This document shows positions 63,974 to 64,000 of a stretch of DNA of 64,000 bases, in pieces; the stretch's first letter is position 1, and each line of letters begins with the position of its first letter. The notes beneath the pieces were generated by a model, which was not told where the DNA came from, did not search any database, and saw nothing but the letters and a program-made list of their open reading frames with translations. The DNA comes from G965212005 sp965212005 (GTDB lineage: Bacteria; Pseudomonadota; Gammaproteobacteria; Porifericomitales; Porifericomitaceae): contig OZ243038.1 of the NCBI GenBank assembly GCA_965212005.1, positions 310,001 to 374,000 of the forward strand, in the 5' to 3' direction. The position numbers and the translations under genes are program-made.

Positions 63974-64000
63974 TTAAAAATCATAAGTCAGATCGATCCA
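63974..64000 (-). CDS. C-terminal end of an outer-membrane barrel protein, probably TpsB (partial)
   Basis: Eight codons reading WIDLTYDF end in TAA at 63976-63974 on the minus strand. Alternating hydrophobic residues and a C-terminal Phe form the signal by which outer-membrane barrels are recognised by BamA. A gene in this position, 145 bp before a TpsA gene on the same strand, would most simply be its FhaC/ShlB-type transporter. The intergenic stretch has a 6-bp hairpin (63932-63937 with 63949-63954) without a T-tract. The rest of the gene is beyond the window, so the call is tentative. Confidence 0.55.
   Translation of the reverse strand, partial: WIDLTYDF

Overview
The window is bacterial and reads as a gammaproteobacterial chromosome. 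The evidence is conserved gene order: fabH-fabD-fabG-acpP-fabF-pabC-mltG-tmk-holB-pilZ-tatD, uvrC-pgsA followed by Gly-Cys-Leu tRNA genes, pntAA-pntAB-pntB, and ftsK-lolA-rarA-serS. PilZ is of the type IV pilus kind. Housekeeping parts are GC-rich by eye. Genus cannot be fixed from the sequence alone.

Layout. 1-9064 (+): fatty-acid synthesis block, then pabC to tatD, with four stop/start overlaps of 4 nt (fabD/fabG, pabC/mltG, mltG/tmk, tmk/holB). 9157-11436 (-): a class V aminotransferase and a class I glutamine amidotransferase. 11751-15384 (-): tRNA-Leu(UAA) interrupted by a 215-nt group I intron, tRNA-Cys, tRNA-Gly, pgsA, uvrC, tRNA-Ser. 15617-16324 (+): a Bax-inhibitor-1 family membrane protein. 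16603-25837 (-): transhydrogenase, serS, rarA, lolA, ftsK. 26568-33869: scattered single genes (metallophosphoesterase, Tat-exported deacetylase-family protein, aat, MFS carrier, cation efflux, nucleotide-sugar dehydrogenase). 34006-35151 (-): tRNA-Glu, tRNA-Ala, tRNA-Val.

35385-48158 (-) is an AT-richer accessory island. It carries two complete tripartite tricarboxylate transporters (TctC/B/A twice), an orphan ModA-like binding protein, a TauE/SafE permease, a TcuA-like FAD dehydrogenase, a TonB-dependent receptor with its own promoter, and a small periplasmic protein whose start codon lies inside a perfect terminator hairpin. Together these look like a route for one or a few organic acids: outer-membrane entry, periplasmic capture, inner-membrane import, then oxidation. 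A decayed transposase (about 48340-49160) marks the upstream edge of the island.

49412-51385 (+): gltX and a Sel1-repeat protein. The 3' end of the Sel1 gene has been tandemly copied as four ~199-bp units up to 52092, running into the 3' end of an oppositely oriented giant gene. That gene (52087-63828, -) encodes a 3913-residue two-partner-secretion exoprotein with an N-terminal TPS domain and very long 60-residue repeats. The last 27 bases of the window hold the end of an upstream minus-strand gene whose C-terminus looks like an outer-membrane barrel, probably the TpsB transporter.

Most notable are the intron-bearing tRNA-Leu in an otherwise standard gammaproteobacterial tRNA cluster, the double-TTT/TonB island, and the giant repetitive exoprotein with the neighbouring 199-bp gene-end duplications.
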